In this document: in pieces, positions 1 to 4,780 of the stretch
Numbering within the stretch: the stretch's first letter is position 1
How the letters are laid out: each line of letters opens with the position of its first letter
Source of the DNA: a virus
IMG/VR virus record: IMGVR_UViG_3300033148_006664
Span: 1 to 40,979 of that record
Length of the DNA: 40,979 nucleotides
Direction: 5' to 3' (one strand)
Position numbers and translations under genes: made by a program
Notes under the pieces: model-generated
Told to the model about the DNA's origin: nothing
The model's database searches: none
Seen by the model: the letters and a program-made list of their open reading frames with translations, nothing else

Positions 1-1
1 C

Positions 2-88
2 GATACAGGCCACGGCTTAGAATATCTGGTACTATTCTGCGATCATGAGGCATACTATAGGGTGATCGAGGATCTGAAAAATCTTTAA
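2..88 (+). CDS. 3' end of an unknown phage protein (partial)
   Basis: An open frame enters the window at base 2 and runs to TAA at 86-88, giving the last 28 residues of a protein that begins upstream. The tail is acidic (ends VIEDLKNL). No domain can be recognised from so little. It is followed by a CCGGC/GCCGG hairpin and the start of a conserved leader. Confidence 0.4.
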   Translation, partial: DTGHGLEYLVLFCDHEAYYRVIEDLKNL

Positions 89-96
89 CCCCTAAC

Positions 97-123
97 CCGG
101 CTTGTTGCTCTGTAACAGGCCGG
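97..123 (+). promoter_or_regulatory. Hairpin of the repeated leader cassette, copy 1
   Basis: CCGGC (97-101) pairs with GCCGG (119-123), and inside it TGTT (103-106) pairs with AACA (114-117). The hairpin is followed by tATGAgaggttaaacacta and the ribosome site of the 167 gene. Equivalent hairpins precede the genes at 687 (626-650) and 1343 (1284-1304), each followed by the same ATGA..TTAA.CACTA context. There is no U-tract, so it is not an ordinary terminator; it may be an RNA-level control or processing site. Confidence 0.5.
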
Positions 124-166
124 TATGAGAGGTTAAACACTAACCCCAAACGAAAGGAGAAGAGAA

Positions 167-463
167 ATGAAAAAACTAAAATCAATTGAAAGACTGAAAA
201 AGCTATTCGAGACCGAGGGTTGGGATCGTATAGCAATATGGGCAAATGGATCGTGGGTCAATGTAGGGAGCGGCTACGGTGGAGAGCAAGATGGGGACAA
301 CCCCAAACTGTATCTCTCTCGTCGTAGTTTCTATAACACGACGGAGAGAGAACGGAGATTGATGATCAGGGCTATTACAATGGCCCTAAATGAGGATGGT
401 TTGCCCATTACCATGGCGTATAACATTATTAGAATGGGAGGAAGAGAGAAACGGGAGAGATGA
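167..463 (+). CDS. Small unknown phage protein (98 aa)
   Basis: Encodes 98 residues, basic, with a lysine-rich N-terminus and a GGREKRER tail. The start follows AAAGGAG with good spacing. I do not recognise the family; the central part has tryptophan- and glycine-rich patches (WANGSWVNVGSGYGG) that suggest a small beta-rich domain. It is first in a run of small genes sharing a conserved leader and is probably an accessory early protein. The stop is followed after three bases by the ATG of the next small gene, so the two may be translationally coupled. Confidence 0.6.
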   Translation: MKKLKSIERLKKLFETEGWDRIAIWANGSWVNVGSGYGGEQDGDNPKLYLSRRSFYNTTERERRLMIRAITMALNEDGLPITMAYNIIRMGGREKRER

Positions 464-466
464 GAG

Positions 467-619
467 ATGAAACCCATAGCAGTTAAAAAGAGGCATGGTT
501 ACAAAATAGGCTATGATTTTCAGCGATTTATATATGAGATCGCGGAAGTATATCATAATGGGTTGCCTTGGCTTATAATTACAAATTACCAAGGCGAAAG
601 AATTTCGGTGAGACTGTGA
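467..619 (+). CDS. Small unknown phage protein (50 aa)
   Basis: ATG at 467 lies three bases after the previous stop and is preceded by GGGAGAG. The 50-residue product begins MKPIAVKKRHGYKIGYDFQR and ends in ISVRL, with a hydrophobic stretch near the end (GLPWLIITNY). No family is recognised. The spacing and ribosome site support it as real, but it is too short for certainty. Confidence 0.45.
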   Translation: MKPIAVKKRHGYKIGYDFQRFIYEIAEVYHNGLPWLIITNYQGERISVRL

Positions 620-625
620 TAAATA

Positions 626-650
626 CCGGCTTACTCACGTAGCAGGCCGG
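626..650 (+). promoter_or_regulatory. Hairpin of the repeated leader cassette, copy 2
   Basis: CCGGC (626-630) pairs with GCCGG (646-650), followed by aATGAgggatTAACACTATAAACaGGAG and the ATG at 687. It is the same arrangement as copies 1 and 3. Confidence 0.5.
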
Positions 651-686
651 AATGAGGGATTAACACTATAAACAGGAGAACTGAAA

Positions 687-989
687 ATGGAAATTAAATT
701 TAATGGTTCGGAAAAACAAAACAAATGGGTCGCTGATATAGTCAAAACAGCGAATCTGACCGGTAAACAAATTGACAATTTACTGCGTTACTCAGGACAA
801 ATTGACAATTTACTGCGTTACTCAGGGCCAACAATGCATGCACAGGGCATTATGGACGTGACAATTATCATCGACAATCGGCACAATTTGGCAGCCTATG
901 CTGACTCGCTGGGCGAGTTTTACACGCTCTCTGCGAAAGGAAAACACGCTGTTGCCGAGGAAGCTGTGGATACGATTAACAGAAATTAA
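687..989 (+). CDS. Small unknown phage protein with an internal 10-residue duplication (100 aa)
   Basis: Encodes 100 residues. The start follows AGGAG within the conserved CACTATAAAC leader. Residues 28-37 (QIDNLLRYSG) are immediately repeated, matching a perfect 30-bp tandem duplication in the DNA. The rest contains VTIIIDNRHNLAAYADSL and an acidic C-terminus. Function is unknown. The duplication is in frame and exact at every base, which points to a very recent slippage or recombination event rather than an old structural repeat. Confidence 0.6.
   Translation: MEIKFNGSEKQNKWVADIVKTANLTGKQIDNLLRYSGQIDNLLRYSGPTMHAQGIMDVTIIIDNRHNLAAYADSLGEFYTLSAKGKHAVAEEAVDTINRN
767..826 (+). repeat. Perfect 30-bp tandem duplication
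   Basis: Bases 767-796 and 797-826 are identical (unit starts ACAAATTGAC and ends TTACTCAGG). It lies inside the 687-989 gene and keeps the frame. Confidence 0.95.
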
Positions 990-1013
990 ACACTATAAAC
1001 GGGAGGGATAGAG

Positions 1014-1274
1014 ATGAAAACAATTAAAACCGGATCGCTGGCATGTGTGATAAAATATGAAGGTCATGAAAGAACAATTAATGGGCATAGAATGGTATAT
1101 GTCCAAGGAGCACACTGTACAAGACACGAGGCTGCGCAATACGGATTGAATGAATTGTTACAAACTTTTGGGCAGGAAGAACTCAAGTATTTTTCTATAC
1201 ATGGTACACGGGTAAAAGCAGAAGATCAAATAATGCCAATACAGTATAAAGATAATTCCTGGATGTGGGCTTAA
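1014..1274 (+). CDS. Small unknown phage protein (86 aa)
   Basis: Encodes 86 residues beginning MKTIKTGSLACVIKYEGHE. It starts after GGGAGG in the conserved TTAAACACTATAAAC leader shared with its neighbours. It has two cysteines (C11 and C35) and two histidine-containing turns but no clear metal-binding motif. No known family is recognised. The gene is single-copy here and its leader suggests co-regulation with the 687, 1343 and 1538 genes. Confidence 0.6.
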   Translation: MKTIKTGSLACVIKYEGHERTINGHRMVYVQGAHCTRHEAAQYGLNELLQTFGQEELKYFSIHGTRVKAEDQIMPIQYKDNSWMWA

Positions 1275-1283
1275 CCTTTGACC

Positions 1284-1304
1284 ATGCCGGTCAATAGCCG
1301 GTAT
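1284..1304 (+). promoter_or_regulatory. Hairpin of the repeated leader cassette, copy 3
   Basis: ATGCCGG (1284-1290) pairs with CCGGTAT (1298-1304; one G-U pair) around a 7-nt loop, followed by the GTTAAACACTATAAACGGGAGG leader of the 1343 gene. It occupies the same position as copies 1 and 2. Confidence 0.5.
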
Positions 1305-1342
1305 GACTGAGAAGTTAAACACTATAAACGGGAGGACTGAAA

Positions 1343-1513
1343 ATGACTAAAAAAGAGCGCGATTATTTAAGAAGATTACAAGACCTGGCTGTTAATAAAT
1401 TACATCGCCTTGGATATAACGATCAAGACATGGTATTAAATGTAAAGATATCAGATATTAAAGTACGTATATATCCAAGGCTAAAACAGGATTTCAAAGA
1501 TTTTTTAAGGTAA
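1343..1513 (+). CDS. Small unknown phage protein (56 aa)
   Basis: ATG at 1343 follows the shared leader ending GGGAGGACTGAAA. The product is 56 residues, strongly basic and amphipathic (MTKKERDYLRRLQDLAVNK at the N-terminus, KQDFKDFLR at the end), probably mostly helical. No family is recognised. Its stop TAA at 1511-1513 is also the first part of the next copy of the leader (TAAACACTATAAAC), so gene end and control element overlap. Confidence 0.5.
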   Translation: MTKKERDYLRRLQDLAVNKLHRLGYNDQDMVLNVKISDIKVRIYPRLKQDFKDFLR

Positions 1514-1530
1514 ACACTATAAACGGGAGG
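1510..1530 (+). promoter_or_regulatory. Conserved translation leader CACTATAAACGGGAGG
   Basis: Near-identical leaders, TTAAACACTATAAAC followed by GGGAGG or AGGAG, lie at about 662-676, 986-1006, 1314-1335 and 1510-1530, with weaker relatives at 133-160 and 11151-11175 (ACTATAAACGAAAGGAG, before queD). TATAAAC is fixed only a few bases before the ribosome site, too close for a promoter -10. The conserved block is therefore more likely an RNA or translation-control site. Confidence 0.55.
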
Positions 1531-1537
1531 ATTGAAG

Positions 1538-2074
1538 ATGAATACAATTAAAAATCGTTTTTCGGGACAGGTTATATTGAAAATTAAAACAACTTTTGAA
1601 GCCGACCTTCAGGAAGCCGACCTTCAGGAAGCCGACCTTCAGGAAGCTGACCTTCGGAGAGCTGACCTTCAGGAAGCCGACCTTCGGAGAGCTGACCTTC
1701 GGGGAGCCGATCTTTGGAGAGCCCAACTTCAGGGAACCGACCTTCGGGGAGCCGACCTTCGGGGATCCAACCTTCGGAGAGCCGACCTTTGGAGAGCTCA
1801 CCTTCCGGGAGCTGACCTTCGGGGAGCCCAACTTCAGGGAGCCCAACTTCAGGGAACCGACCTTCGGGGAGCCGACCTTGATTTTAGCTGTTTGCCCTTG
1901 TGGTGTGGTAGTTTTGGAATGAAAGTCAATACTCGATTTGTTTGGCAATTAATAGCTCATATAGGCCGATTAGACACAAAAAATGTATCTAAAAAAGCGC
2001 AGAAAGCGCTGAGAGTATTACGGCCATACTACAACGAATTTTGCAGATATAGAAATGATATTGAAAAAATATAA
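1538..2074 (+). CDS. Pentapeptide-repeat protein
   Basis: Encodes 178 residues from ATG 1538. A TTG six bases upstream is in frame, but ATG 1538 has the leader spacing used by the neighbours. Residues from about 21 to 116 are consecutive A(D/N/Q)LxX pentapeptides (ADLQE, ADLRR, ADLRG, AQLQG), which should fold as a right-handed quadrilateral beta-helix. The last 65 residues (starting DFSCLPLWCGSFG) look like the non-repeat tail I associate with phage and prophage pentapeptide proteins. Some family members mimic DNA and bind gyrase; whether this one does cannot be told. In the DNA the repeat is a 15-bp unit (GCCGACCTTCAGGAA and variants), almost identical between units, indicating recent expansion. 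Confidence 0.9.
   Translation: MNTIKNRFSGQVILKIKTTFEADLQEADLQEADLQEADLRRADLQEADLRRADLRGADLWRAQLQGTDLRGADLRGSNLRRADLWRAHLPGADLRGAQLQGAQLQGTDLRGADLDFSCLPLWCGSFGMKVNTRFVWQLIAHIGRLDTKNVSKKAQKALRVLRPYYNEFCRYRNDIEKI
1604..1882 (+). repeat. 15-bp tandem repeats encoding pentapeptides
   Basis: About 18 copies of a 15-bp unit, G(C/A)(C/T)GACCTTC(A/G)GG(A/G)A(A/G) and variants. The first copies are identical and later ones drift. Because the unit is a multiple of three, other frames and the opposite strand also stay open here, producing false reading frames. Confidence 0.9.
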
Positions 2075-2155
2075 CGTTAATCTTCGATCTTATGCTTGGT
2101 TTAATATAGTGCCCAAACCACTGGACTGTTTAAAACTTGAGGAGGAGGAATAAAA

Positions 2156-2647
2156 ATGCAACATTGGAATCCAGATGAAAGAAAACTCAATCCTGCCAGA
2201 AAGGCTCTACTTTTCGAACAACTTCCCTGGTTGAATTACGAACAATGGGAAAATGAATTAATCGCATCAGAAAATATTGAAATCTCAGAAACTCCAGAAA
2301 GAGAATTTCTCTTCAGAGAACTTCTTAGTATTTTATCCGAAGAGGCAAAAGAAGTAACTGAACTAATTTTCAATACTCCAACTGAATTAATAGAAATTGC
2401 ATTAGAAACAGGAAGAGGTGTAACTCGCCACGCTATATTCAAATATTTACGACATCAGGGGTGGGTTGTTCCCGCCATAAAAAATGCATTCAACGAAATC
2501 CGATTAGGCTTGAGGGAATTAGATGGAGGAAAAGAGGATAAAATAATTTCAACCTCAGAACAGGCAAAAGAAATTGAAGAAGCCAGAGCAAACCTAAAAG
2601 AACAAATTCAGATGGCGCAAGGAATTCAATACAAAAGGAGGAGATAA
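2156..2647 (+). CDS. Unknown phage protein with a possible helix-turn-helix (163 aa)
   Basis: Encodes 163 residues after an excellent GAGGAGGAG ribosome site. Residues 55-120 contain the stretch SILSEEAKEVTELIFNTP, then GVTRHAIFKYLRHQGW and a helix VPAIKNAFNEIRLGLREL. That pattern (do not exit, threshold of a sequence-order helix, then a tail) resembles phage proteins with a sigma-like or DNA-binding helix-turn-helix, but I cannot assign a named family. The C-terminal 40 residues form a charged helix ending KRRR. It sits two bases before the DUF932-like gene, suggesting co-translation. Confidence 0.6.
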   Translation: MQHWNPDERKLNPARKALLFEQLPWLNYEQWENELIASENIEISETPEREFLFRELLSILSEEAKEVTELIFNTPTELIEIALETGRGVTRHAIFKYLRHQGWVVPAIKNAFNEIRLGLRELDGGKEDKIISTSEQAKEIEEARANLKEQIQMAQGIQYKRRR

Positions 2648-2649
2648 AA

Positions 2650-3444
2650 ATGATGGAACTATCAGAAGTAAAATGGCCCATTGTATATGAGAAACCGCTC
2701 TATTACCGAAAGAATTATGATGATCAGAGCAGGAGTCTCATATTAGATACTCACAAAATGATCGTCAACGAGAATGATGACATTCTAAATGTAGTATCTA
2801 AAAATTATACCACAATTCAACATGGCGACTTTGTTGGGGATGTAATAGAAATGATTCCTAATGAATTTGGAATCCAAAAACCAAAACTTTGGATCAGTGA
2901 TGATCACGCCAGAATGTCCTTGGATATTACATTTCCTGATATCGTGGTTGACATTGGAAAAAACGATCCTATCAGCCCGACCCTGGAATTAAAAAATAGT
3001 CACGATGGACATTGGGCGGTAGACTTAATGTTAGGGGCGTTCAGATTCAGATGTTCCAATGGCCTCGTAATCGGAAAACAGATTTTCCACCAAGGCAAAA
3101 AACATATTGGAGAAAGGATTTATTTTCCTTCCCTTAAAGAGGATTTCAAAAGGTCAATGGATGATTTCTTCATTCAGACAAAAGTTTGGGATTCTTGGCA
3201 AGATCGGATCACTACATATAATGATTACGAAAGAGTAATGATTGCTTGTCAATTCGGTAAGAAGGCCATGGCTGAAATTGAAGAAGAAGTTGAAGTCAGC
3301 AGTAATAAAATGATTCATGATATTCAACTCAAGACTCTGTCATATTGGTTTTTTTATAATATTCTCATGCAATATGTCAGTCATAAAGTTGAAAGCCGGA
3401 TTCGCAAAGCTGAGTTTCAGGCCAGGATGAGAAAGGTGTTTTAA
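2650..3444 (+). CDS. DUF932/phage-plasmid-like family protein
   Basis: Encodes 264 residues; the start after AAAGGAGGAG is either of two adjacent ATGs (2650 or 2653). Features of the DUF932-type family are visible: VNENDDILNVVSKNYTTIQH near residue 37, a long beta-rich middle, and DLMLGAFRFRCSNGLVIG around residue 125. The molecular role of this family is not established; members are common in phages and plasmids near replication and recombination genes. It ends just before a strong terminator hairpin, so it closes the first transcription block. Confidence 0.7.
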   Translation: MMELSEVKWPIVYEKPLYYRKNYDDQSRSLILDTHKMIVNENDDILNVVSKNYTTIQHGDFVGDVIEMIPNEFGIQKPKLWISDDHARMSLDITFPDIVVDIGKNDPISPTLELKNSHDGHWAVDLMLGAFRFRCSNGLVIGKQIFHQGKKHIGERIYFPSLKEDFKRSMDDFFIQTKVWDSWQDRITTYNDYERVMIACQFGKKAMAEIEEEVEVSSNKMIHDIQLKTLSYWFFYNILMQYVSHKVESRIRKAEFQARMRKVF

Positions 3445-3455
3445 CATTTTGATCG

Positions 3456-3490
3456 AAAAGGCAATCTTGAGGATATTGCCTTTTATTTTG
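3456..3490 (+). terminator. Rho-independent terminator
   Basis: AAAAGGCAAT (3456-3465) pairs perfectly with ATTGCCTTTT (3475-3484) around a 9-nt loop, followed by ATTTTG. The A-run before and U-run after the stem mean it could work in both directions. Confidence 0.8.
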
Positions 3491-3515
3491 AAAATGTTAA
3501 AAAATATTATATAAT
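3488..3515 (+). promoter_or_regulatory. Sigma-70-like promoter
   Basis: TTGAAA (3488-3493), 16-nt spacer, TATAAT (3510-3515), then GAAAGGAG and the ATG at 3535. It lies directly downstream of the terminator at 3456 and begins a new transcription unit. Confidence 0.7.
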
Positions 3516-3534
3516 ACAAAGAAAGGAGAGAATA

Positions 3535-3731
3535 ATGAAACAAAAAAACATTATCGAGGAACCTTTAATTTTAGCGGACAACCCTTGATCTATTACTGTC
3601 GTGCATTTTCATCTGCTCAAGCAAAAAGATTATTCATGATGAGAATAGTAAAGGATTCCGGCCAAATCCTACGAGCAGTAATGGATAGATTTAATGGACA
3701 AGTAGATAATTTTAAAATCGAGGAGGTGTGA
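3535..3731 (+). pseudogene. Small phage protein gene broken by a frameshift
   Basis: ATG 3535, after GAAAGGAG, opens a 17-codon frame that stops at TGA 3586. If the frame changes by -1 at about 3582, the reading continues without a stop to TGA 3729-3731, giving a 64- to 65-residue product. Its second half (LIYYCRAFSSAQAKRLFMMR, then IVKDSGQILRAVMDRFNG) has ordinary phage-protein composition and uses all the space up to the next ribosome site. This is a single-base deletion, an assembly error or, less likely, programmed frameshifting. No classical slippery heptamer is present at the joint. Confidence 0.5.
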
Positions 3732-3735
3732 TTAA

Positions 3736-3819
3736 ATGAATAAATATCTAAAATACTTTTTTATCTGGCTTTTTGGAGTGGCATTTGGTTACTACTGGTG
3801 CTGGATGGCAATTCATTAG
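3736..3819 (+). CDS. Very small single-span membrane protein (27 aa)
   Basis: ATG 3736 follows GAGGAGGTG with good spacing. The 27 residues (MNKYLKYFFIWLFGVAFGYY, then WCWMAIH) form one aromatic-rich membrane segment after a short basic start. The next gene's ribosome site AGGAGG starts at its stop codon. It may be a phage membrane modulator, possibly acting with the lipoprotein that follows; function is unknown. Confidence 0.5.
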   Translation: MNKYLKYFFIWLFGVAFGYYWCWMAIH

Positions 3820-3828
3820 GAGGCAGCT

Positions 3829-4185
3829 ATGAAAATCAAAGGCGCATCAATCTATTTTATGCTGGTGTTTTTAATAGGTTGTGCCGGACATCAAAATAAA
3901 TATGGGCCGGACATAACAAAAATCAAGTTTGTCTGCGGAGAAAAGGCTCTGATCTGTGCTGAAATATATCAACTTTACTCTGGCCGTATGGCTATGGTGG
4001 CTATTGGACCGAGTATAGGAAGATCATTACACCATGCCCAGGCATATACCCTAATCAATGGTGAAAAGCAATGGATTTCTTTAAGGCATGGGTATATAAG
4101 ATTCTGGATGCAGGAAGAATTTAGACCAACAGAATTTCATACCGTGCCGCAGTTTCGGAGAATTTTAAAGATGCTAAGGAGATAA
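3829..4185 (+). CDS. Putative phage lipoprotein
   Basis: Encodes 118 residues after AGGAGG. The N-terminus is a signal peptide with a lipobox: basic MKIKGASIYF, hydrophobic core, then LIGC with the lipidated cysteine at residue 18. The mature part has CGEKALICAEIYQLYSG and HHAQAYTLINGEKQW. The spaced Cys..His pattern is loosely reminiscent of papain- or transglutaminase-like folds, but this is only a guess. It would sit at the outer face of the cytoplasmic membrane or in the outer membrane. Roles such as superinfection exclusion or envelope modification are known for other phage lipoproteins; none is shown here. Confidence 0.65.
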   Translation: MKIKGASIYFMLVFLIGCAGHQNKYGPDITKIKFVCGEKALICAEIYQLYSGRMAMVAIGPSIGRSLHHAQAYTLINGEKQWISLRHGYIRFWMQEEFRPTEFHTVPQFRRILKMLRR

Positions 4186-4190
4186 ACTAA

Positions 4191-4352
4191 ATGTATATAA
4201 CGATTAAAAATACCTTATTTAAAGTAAAGGAAATTGTTGCCAGGACAAAGAAAATATATATACTACGTCTTTTTGGATTAAGAGAAACCGTAAGTGTAAG
4301 AAGAAATGGTAAAGACTGCCGCTTCTATAAACAAAAACCTTTGTACTGGTAA
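4191..4352 (+). CDS. Small basic unknown protein (53 aa)
   Basis: ATG 4191 lies 9 nt after AAGGAG, at the end of the lipoprotein gene. The 53 residues are very basic (MYITIKNTLFKVKEIVARTK; ends CRFYKQKPLYW). No family is recognised. Its stop is just upstream of the structured RNA at 4357-4500. It may be a real short gene or an open stretch in a leader. Confidence 0.4.
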   Translation: MYITIKNTLFKVKEIVARTKKIYILRLFGLRETVSVRRNGKDCRFYKQKPLYW

Positions 4353-4356
4353 AAAA

Positions 4357-4500
4357 GGATTAATTTTTTATCCCTACTCCAAGAAGAAGATTTTTAAAGT
4401 AAGACCTATGAAAAGCCGTTAGACCACTTGATGGATCAGAAACGATGAAGCTTCATAGGCGACTCATTTGGAGTAGGTAATAAGAAATCTAATCTTCTGA
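4357..4500 (+). ncRNA. Candidate structured RNA with nested stems and a pseudoknot
   Basis: The 180 nt between the 53-aa ORF and the 4531 gene fold strikingly. P1 is CCTACTCCAA (4373-4382) with TTGGAGTAGG (4468-4477), 10 perfect pairs. P2 is CCTATGAA (4405-4412) with TTCATAGG (4452-4459), 8 pairs, extended by GC/GC (4415-4416 with 4450-4451) and CGTT/AACG (4417-4420 with 4441-4444). AGAAGATT (4385-4392), in the internal loop of P1, pairs perfectly with AATCTTCT (4491-4498), downstream of P1, making a pseudoknot. I could not match it to hammerhead, twister, HDV or preQ1 patterns. It could be a trans-acting phage RNA, a ribozyme or a leader controlling the 4531 gene. Confidence 0.6.
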
Positions 4501-4530
4501 TAACAACCATTTAATAAAAAGGAGAATAAA

Positions 4531-4764
4531 ATGACACCAAGACAAAGAGAAGTAAAAATTGCAACGATCAAGAAATTATTAACCGAAAAAGGATTTAAAC
4601 AATCAAAAAGCTATCCCCACCTCTTTTACAACGAATCCCTATCAAAAAGGTTTAAGTTTACGTCTATCAAATTAAGGAAAGAAATCAAGTTGGCGGGTGA
4701 ATGGCGAAGATCCTGGTCTGAATATATCATCAAAATTGATTTAAACAATATACCAATATATTGA
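4531..4764 (+). CDS. Small basic unknown protein (77 aa)
   Basis: Encodes 77 residues after AAAAGGAG. It is basic, with a helix MTPRQREVKIATIKKLLTEK and then KGFKQSKSYPHLFYN and a strand-rich end. The layout (helix, GF-x-xx-S-x-x-H-x-xY) is loosely like small HicA/DUF-type RNA-binding folds, but key motifs are not clear and I would not name it. It sits between the structured RNA and the SNF2 helicase, whose ribosome site begins after its stop. Confidence 0.5.
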   Translation: MTPRQREVKIATIKKLLTEKGFKQSKSYPHLFYNESLSKRFKFTSIKLRKEIKLAGEWRRSWSEYIIKIDLNNIPIY

Positions 4765-4780
4765 AAGGAGACGAAAGAAA

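Noticed and set aside
1517-1948. Reverse-strand and third-frame ORFs over the pentapeptide gene
   Set aside because: They are shadows of the 15-bp repeats, which keep all frames open; they have no ribosome site and run against the operon.
4357-4500. Hammerhead ribozyme or tRNA-like element
   Set aside because: No CUGANGA plus GAAA core and no cloverleaf with an anticodon arm or CCA-compatible end; the pairing pattern is different.
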